Of a stretch of DNA of 18,530 nt, positions 14,163-18,530 are shown in pieces (the stretch's first letter is position 1; each line of letters starts with the position of its first letter). The stretch spans positions 1-18,530 of the forward strand of contig JAFTKI010000105.1 of assembly GCA_017453335.1 (NCBI GenBank), written 5' to 3'. Source of the stretch: Clostridia bacterium. Its GTDB lineage: Bacteria; Bacillota_A; Clostridia; Oscillospirales; CAG-272. A model generated the notes under the pieces. The model saw only the letters and a program-made list of their open reading frames with translations, was not told where the DNA came from and searched no databases. A program made the translations under genes and the position numbers.

Positions 14163-15272
14163 ATGAAAAAATTAGTGAAAATACTCGCACTGACGCTGTG
14201 CATAGCCATGCTGTTCTCCTTTGCATCCTGTATGCAGGACACGGAAGAAGGGATCCCCGAGGGCATGATCAACGCCACCGCCCCCGGCAACGATTTTCGC
14301 CTGTATGTTCCCTCCACCTGGACGGCAAACACCGATTACGGTGTTTCGGGTGCTTATGCAACGCTTTCCCAGCGCTCTAACGTCAGCATGGTCAAATATT
14401 CCATGACCGATGAACGCAACGAAACCATTCCGCATGAGCTGAAGGATGCCGAGGTTGCAAGTCAGGGACGCCTGGATTGGTTCTATCAAACCGAATGTCT
14501 GCCCACGATCAAAGCTCTTACGAAGGAAACGCTGACAGAAAACGTCACCGAGCCGAATCCCGCCCTGCTGGACGGCAACAATGCTCGCCGTTATCATCAA
14601 AAGGGACAGGTTGACGGTGCTGAACTGCACTTCATTCACGTGATCACCGAGCGCGTAACGGTCAAGGACAATGCCACCGAAAACGCTTTTTACGTGTTTA
14701 GCTTCATCGTTGACAGCCAACTTTACGATACCCTGCTTTCTCATGTGGAATCGATGCTGACAGCGTTTGTCTTCGGCGATCCCTATTACCCCGAAAACTA
14801 CATCAAATCAATGGAAGGGGGACAGGCTCCCGAGGGCATGAAGCTTGCCTCCAACGATGAGGTGGCATACGTTCTTTACGTTCCCAATGACTGGGTGATC
14901 AACCGCGATGAGCGCATCTTCTCGGCTTATGCGGAGTCCGACCGTTCCTCGGTCAGTGTGATCCCCTATATGCCCGATACCACCATGAGTATTGATGACC
15001 TTTGGGAAATCAACAAGCAGGCAATGATCGATACTGCGGGAGCCGATGGCTTTGGCGAGATCGAGGTGGATAATGCCTGTGTTGTGAGCGGAAAGCTCTG
15101 CCACGCCTACCGTTATTTCTACACCGTGAACGGACAGCGCTACGATTATCTGCAGGTGATCCTGGTTCACGGCGACCGATTCTACTGCATCACCTACACC
15201 GCCCTCCCCGAATATTATTACGAACACACCGATGAATTTGCGCAAATCCTTGCCAACATCGTATTCCGTTGA
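14163..15272 (+). CDS. Lipoprotein with internally duplicated PsbP-like domain
   Basis: A 369-residue lipoprotein. The signal peptide ends in the lipobox FASC (C23). The mature part is two similar units, about 33-207 and 223-369. Each begins with EGM, then YVPxxW and a run to a short Ser-Val strand (APGNDFRLYVPSTW and SMVKYSM in the first; YVLYVPNDW and SVSVIPYM in the second). The YVPxxW opening recalls PsbP-like/DUF1795 domains, which are alpha-beta folds of poorly known role in Firmicutes lipoproteins; this assignment is tentative. It should sit on the outer membrane face. GAAAGG lies 11 bases before the ATG. The cysteine desulfurase gene starts 10 bases after its stop with no visible Shine-Dalgarno of its own, so the two genes are probably translationally coupled. 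Confidence 0.75.
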   Translation: MKKLVKILALTLCIAMLFSFASCMQDTEEGIPEGMINATAPGNDFRLYVPSTWTANTDYGVSGAYATLSQRSNVSMVKYSMTDERNETIPHELKDAEVASQGRLDWFYQTECLPTIKALTKETLTENVTEPNPALLDGNNARRYHQKGQVDGAELHFIHVITERVTVKDNATENAFYVFSFIVDSQLYDTLLSHVESMLTAFVFGDPYYPENYIKSMEGGQAPEGMKLASNDEVAYVLYVPNDWVINRDERIFSAYAESDRSSVSVIPYMPDTTMSIDDLWEINKQAMIDTAGADGFGEIEVDNACVVSGKLCHAYRYFYTVNGQRYDYLQVILVHGDRFYCITYTALPEYYYEHTDEFAQILANIVFR

Positions 15273-15282
15273 GTAACCGACA

Positions 15283-16455
15283 ATGAATGAAATGATTTAT
15301 CTCGACAATAGTGCAACCACACCCCTCTCGGATGCCGCCAAGCAGGCAATGCTTGCGGCGATGGAGCAATTTGGAAATCCCTCCTCTCTGCACCCGATCG
15401 GAAAACAGGCACAGGATCTTGTACAGACCGCGCGCCGTCAGGTCGCGCACACACTGGGGATTCGCACCTCTCCCGAGGCAGGACAGATCACCTTTACCGC
15501 ATCGGGAACCGAAGCCGACAACCTTGCGATCTTCGGCACCGCCTATGCCAAGGAGCGCAGACGCGGCGGCAAGATCATCACCACCGACTCCGAGCATCCT
15601 GCCGCAGAGAATGCCTTTGCCGCGCTGGAAAAGGACGGCTTTGAGGTTGTCAGAATCTCGACTCGCGGCGGCGAGCTTGATTGGGATCAATACAAAGACG
15701 CTCTTAACAAGCGCGTGTTTTTGGTCTCTCTCATGACAGTCAACAACGAAACGGGCGCACTGTATGATCTCAAAAAAGCCTTTTCGATGGCAAAGGCACT
15801 GGATCCCGCCATCGTTACGCACACCGATGCGGTGCAGGGCTATCTGAAAAGTCGTTTTTTGCCAACGGCGATCAAAGCCGATCTGGTAACGCTGAGCGCA
15901 CACAAGATCCACGGCCCCAAGGGAGTGGGCGCACTCTACGCATCAACCGAAGCACTCAAGCGGCGTGATTTCGTGCCGACCGTGCTTGGCGGAGGTCAGG
16001 AAAACGGCTTCCGTTCGGGAACCGAAAATGTGATCGGCATTGCGGGCTTTGGTGCCGCCGCAGAGGAAGAATACCGCAACCTTGCGCAAACGCTTCCCCA
16101 CCTGCAGACATTGCGTGACAGCGCAAAGGAAAAGCTTTCGGCACTCCCCGTGATTCAAAATATCCCCACAGGCTCGGCGGCTCCGCATATTTTGAGCATC
16201 ACACTCCCCGATATCCGAAGCGAAACCATGCTGCATGCCCTCTCACGGGACGGCATCTGCGTTTCCGCAGGCTCGGCTTGCTCCTCGCATGCAAAAAAGG
16301 TCAGCCGCGCACTGACGGCGTTCGGTCTTTCACCCGCCGCCATCGAGTGTACTCTCCGCATCAGCTTTGGTCGGCAGAATACCCTTGCCGATGTGGATCG
16401 GTTGGCAGAGTCGTTGCAAGAGAATATCGACCGTCTTGTAAAAATTCATCGTTGA
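15283..16455 (+). CDS. Cysteine desulfurase, NifS/IscS family
   Basis: A 390-residue PLP enzyme, normal length. It removes sulfur from L-cysteine, giving alanine and a persulfide that feeds Fe-S cluster, thiamine or tRNA thiolation pathways. Visible residues: YLDNSATTPL (6-15), FGNPSSLHPIG (30-40), TASGTEADN (72-80), SEHPAAE (103-109, PLP-stacking His), NNETGA (154-159), TDAVQG (181-186), the PLP Lys in SAHKIHGPKG (K208), and the persulfide Cys in SAGSACSS (C333). It is coupled to the lipoprotein gene upstream. There is no iscU, sufU or thiI next to it, so the sulfur acceptor is unknown. Start uncertain: ATG 15283 or ATG 15292 (three codons later, beginning MIYLDNSATT as in most relatives); neither has a good Shine-Dalgarno. 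Confidence 0.92.
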   Translation: MNEMIYLDNSATTPLSDAAKQAMLAAMEQFGNPSSLHPIGKQAQDLVQTARRQVAHTLGIRTSPEAGQITFTASGTEADNLAIFGTAYAKERRRGGKIITTDSEHPAAENAFAALEKDGFEVVRISTRGGELDWDQYKDALNKRVFLVSLMTVNNETGALYDLKKAFSMAKALDPAIVTHTDAVQGYLKSRFLPTAIKADLVTLSAHKIHGPKGVGALYASTEALKRRDFVPTVLGGGQENGFRSGTENVIGIAGFGAAAEEEYRNLAQTLPHLQTLRDSAKEKLSALPVIQNIPTGSAAPHILSITLPDIRSETMLHALSRDGICVSAGSACSSHAKKVSRALTAFGLSPAAIECTLRISFGRQNTLADVDRLAESLQENIDRLVKIHR

Positions 16456-16544
16456 GAGTCACAACCGCCGAGCACTCCGAGCCATAGGCTCATCGTAAAT
16501 CCTCCCTTATGGACATTGTCCTATCCCAGCAAGTATGGCAAATT

Positions 16545-16582
16545 GAAGAAAGGCTTCCCCTTGAGGGGAAGGCTTTCTTTTC
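16545..16582 (+). terminator. Terminator of the lipoprotein / cysteine desulfurase unit
   Basis: GAAAGGCTTCCCC (16548-16560) pairs with GGGGAAGGCTTTC (16565-16577) with a single G-G mismatch, followed by TTTT. The 90 bases between the desulfurase stop and this hairpin hold two small hairpins (GAGCC/GGCTC near 16479-16491, and GGAC/GTCC near 16511-16521) but no gene. Confidence 0.75.
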
Positions 16583-16622
16583 TCACCGCACTTGGTTTAA
16601 CAACCTGTAACAATTAAAGTTT

Positions 16623-16650
16623 TTGAATCACCGACCTTGTTTTTTATACA
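16623..16650 (+). promoter_or_regulatory. Possible promoter of the beta-galactosidase gene
   Basis: TTGAAT (16623-16628) and TATACA (16645-16650) are 16 bases apart. Transcription would start near 16657, exactly where a hairpin begins (AAGCACTGC 16658-16666 with GCAGTGCTT 16675-16683, then TTT). That hairpin could protect the 5' end or act as an attenuator. The bases CTTTTGCAAAAG (16681-16692) form a palindrome that overlaps the ribosome binding site. Confidence 0.4.
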
Positions 16651-16700
16651 ACCATACAAGCACTGCTCCAAAACGCAGTGCTTTTGCAAAAGGAGAGCAT

Positions 16701-18512
16701 ATGGCTAACACACGCTTCACTTGGAAAAACAGATCCTTTTATCTGGACGGCAAGCCCTTCCGCATTTACAGCGGCGCGATCCACTATTTCCGCTCTTTGC
16801 CCGAAAAATGGGAGGAGCTGCTGCAAAAGCTCAAGGGTATGGGCTTTAACACGGTGGAGACCTACTGCGCGTGGAATCTGCATGAGCCGAAGCAAGGCGA
16901 ATTTGATTTTTCGGGACGCTTGGATTTTGAAAAATTCCTGTCCATCGCGCAAAAATTGGGGCTTTACGCCATCGTGCGTCCGGGGCCCTATATATGCGCC
17001 GAATGGGAGTTTGGCGGTTTCCCCGCATGGCTCCTGGCAAATGACAGTATCCGATTCCGCACAAGTGATCCCATTCTGACAGCGGCAATCGAAGCGTATA
17101 TGGACGAGCTGGTTCCCCGACTTGCCAAGCACCAGATCTCGCGCGGCGGAAACGTGCTGATGTTTGCCGCAGAAAACGAATACGGCTCGTTTGGCAACGA
17201 CCACGCCTACATGGAATGGAGTGCCAAGCTTTTGGAGGATCGCGGGATCGACGTTCCCGTTTTCACATCCGACGGACACCGCCGGATGTTCCTTAACGGA
17301 GGCCATGCGGGCAACCGTTTGTGCTGTCTTGATTTCGGTTTGAAGGGACAGATCACCGAAGATTTCTACAAGCCTTTGGAAAGCACACAGCCCGATGCAC
17401 CGCGCATGAACATGGAGCATTGGATCGGCAACTTTGACCGTTGGGGGATTCCCCGCAAGCTGTACGACGCCGAAACCGTAGCCCGTGAGGTCGAGCAAAA
17501 CCTTGCTTTGGGTGCAAGCTTCAATGTGTATATGTTCCACGGCGGTACGAACTTTGGCTTTTACAACGGAGCCATCAGCTTCCACGAAAATCCTGTCGAT
17601 CCGCGCAAGACCACCTATTATCCCGAAACCACCAGCTACGATTACGATGCACCTCTGACCGAATGGGGTGAGTGTACACCCAAATATTTCGCCATCCAAA
17701 AGGTGATGGAAAAGCATCTGGGCAAAAAGCTCCCCACGCCCACGCCTGTTCCCGTGCAAACCATCGGAGAGGTAAAGCTCTCGCCTGCAGGCGGTCTTTT
17801 CTCCAACCTTGATAACATTGGCACGCACCACAGGTCCAATCAGCTTTATTCGATGGAGCATTTCGGGCAAAGCCTTGGCTATATTCTCTACCGCACCAAG
17901 ATCGATGGAATCGTTGATCCCAAAAATCTGATATTCGGAACGGTTGCCGACCGTATGCACGTTTACTTCAACGGCATCCATCGCGCAACGATCTACCGAG
18001 GCGACGAAAAGCAATACGTGGAATGTGCCGATTGGTTGGAAAACGGCGGTACGCTTGACCTCTTGGTGGAGAACATGGGACGTTTGCGCTCGCTTCCCGA
18101 GCTGCTGCTTGGCGACCGCAAGGGCATCCTTGATTACGTTTACGTTCACGCATCCTGCCGTCAGTTCCTTTCCGATTGGGAAGTCTGGACGCTCCCGATG
18201 GAGTATCTCGATGCCTTGGAAAACAAGCCCAACGGGCAACCCGATCTGCCCACGTTCTATCGTGGATTCTTCCAATCTCCCGAAAAGAAGGATTGCTTCA
18301 TCCATCCCGACGGATTTACCAAGGGCTTTATCACAGTCAACGGCTTCAATCTCGGACGCTATTGGAATATCGGCCCGCAGTATTCGCTCTATCTGCCCGC
18401 CTCGATTCTGAAGGACGAAAACGAAATCCTCGTGTTTGACGAAGAACCCGTGAGCGATCCCGTGGTCAATATCCTTGACCGCCATGAATTAAATCGCGTA
18501 ATTCAATCATAA
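16701..18512 (+). CDS. Beta-galactosidase, glycoside hydrolase family 35
   Basis: A 603-residue GH35 enzyme that releases terminal beta-linked galactose from oligosaccharides or glycans. There is no signal peptide, so it works in the cytoplasm on imported sugars. The TIM-barrel half (about 5-335) shows FRIYSGAIHYFR (20-31), NTVETYCAWNLHEP (50-63), RPGPYICAEWEFGGFPAWL (93-111), the acid/base Glu in AENEYGS (E160), and the nucleophile in NMEHWIGNFDRWG (E239). The beta-sandwich half ends with GFNLGRYWNIGPQ, typical of the family's C-terminal jelly roll. The start has AAAAGGAG five bases upstream; the frame is open upstream, but only across the putative promoter and hairpin. No transporter or LacI-type regulator is visible in the window. 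The terminator is cut by the window edge. Confidence 0.93.
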   Translation: MANTRFTWKNRSFYLDGKPFRIYSGAIHYFRSLPEKWEELLQKLKGMGFNTVETYCAWNLHEPKQGEFDFSGRLDFEKFLSIAQKLGLYAIVRPGPYICAEWEFGGFPAWLLANDSIRFRTSDPILTAAIEAYMDELVPRLAKHQISRGGNVLMFAAENEYGSFGNDHAYMEWSAKLLEDRGIDVPVFTSDGHRRMFLNGGHAGNRLCCLDFGLKGQITEDFYKPLESTQPDAPRMNMEHWIGNFDRWGIPRKLYDAETVAREVEQNLALGASFNVYMFHGGTNFGFYNGAISFHENPVDPRKTTYYPETTSYDYDAPLTEWGECTPKYFAIQKVMEKHLGKKLPTPTPVPVQTIGEVKLSPAGGLFSNLDNIGTHHRSNQLYSMEHFGQSLGYILYRTKIDGIVDPKNLIFGTVADRMHVYFNGIHRATIYRGDEKQYVECADWLENGGTLDLLVENMGRLRSLPELLLGDRKGILDYVYVHASCRQFLSDWEVWTLPMEYLDALENKPNGQPDLPTFYRGFFQSPEKKDCFIHPDGFTKGFITVNGFNLGRYWNIGPQYSLYLPASILKDENEILVFDEEPVSDPVVNILDRHELNRVIQS

Positions 18513-18513
18513 C

Positions 18514-18530
18514 CACCCGTCAAACGGGTG
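18514..18530 (+). terminator. Terminator hairpin after beta-galactosidase, cut by window end
   Basis: CACCCGT (18514-18520) pairs perfectly with ACGGGTG (18524-18530) around a CAA loop, one base after the stop codon. The expected T-run lies outside the window. Confidence 0.6.

Noticed and set aside
16644..18485. A 613-codon open frame opposite the GH35 gene
   Set aside because: An antisense shadow of a clear beta-galactosidase; the translated protein has no coherent motif.

Overview
The window looks like a chromosomal piece of a gut-type Clostridia genome (Oscillospiraceae-like Firmicutes). This is inferred from SigA-type promoters with 17-base spacers, strong AGGAGG-like ribosome binding sites, U-tailed terminators after nearly every unit, a clostridial-style palindromic repeat (65-181), a BspA-like surface protein and a class I lysyl-tRNA synthetase. 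There is no phage, transposase, CRISPR, tRNA or rRNA gene. Most genes are ordinary housekeeping or cell-surface genes in short, separately promoted units.

Layout. 1-273: an incoming terminator and a palindromic repeat. 274-1161 (-): a PflX-type radical SAM protein. 1162-1569: a 408-base gap with two divergent promoters and a candidate structured RNA of about 215 nt closed by a long-range stem. 1570-2796: a lipoprotein zinc carboxypeptidase (M14). 2956-5004: class I LysRS carrying an extra C-terminal tRNA-binding domain. 5088-6132: a YcxB-like membrane protein and dUTPase, probably co-transcribed. 6144-6191: a long perfect palindrome.

6223-8814 is a distinct, visibly AT-richer module. It holds an XRE-type regulator (-), then, divergently, a secreted Ser-rich protein and an overlapping polytopic membrane protein, neither of which I can assign. 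The divergent promoter region carries two copies of a 17-bp dyad (AATTC-N7-GAATT), one inside the promoter spacer. This is the best candidate in the window for an undescribed accessory system.

8867-10784: a long-chain acyl-CoA synthetase-like enzyme behind a leader that has a consensus promoter, a 41-codon upstream ORF, and a perfect 16-bp palindrome between the Shine-Dalgarno sequence and the start codon. 10902-13946 (-): a 1014-residue secreted protein with about ten Cys/His repeats followed by BspA-type leucine-rich repeats. 14163-16455: a lipoprotein with an internal duplication, tightly followed by a cysteine desulfurase. 16701-18512: a cytoplasmic GH35 beta-galactosidase, with its terminator hairpin at the window edge.

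Functionally the window mixes translation (LysRS), nucleotide sanitation (dUTPase), lipid activation, sulfur transfer, peptide and glycan breakdown, and surface proteins. I see no single pathway joining them. All family assignments come from reading motifs; no database search was possible.
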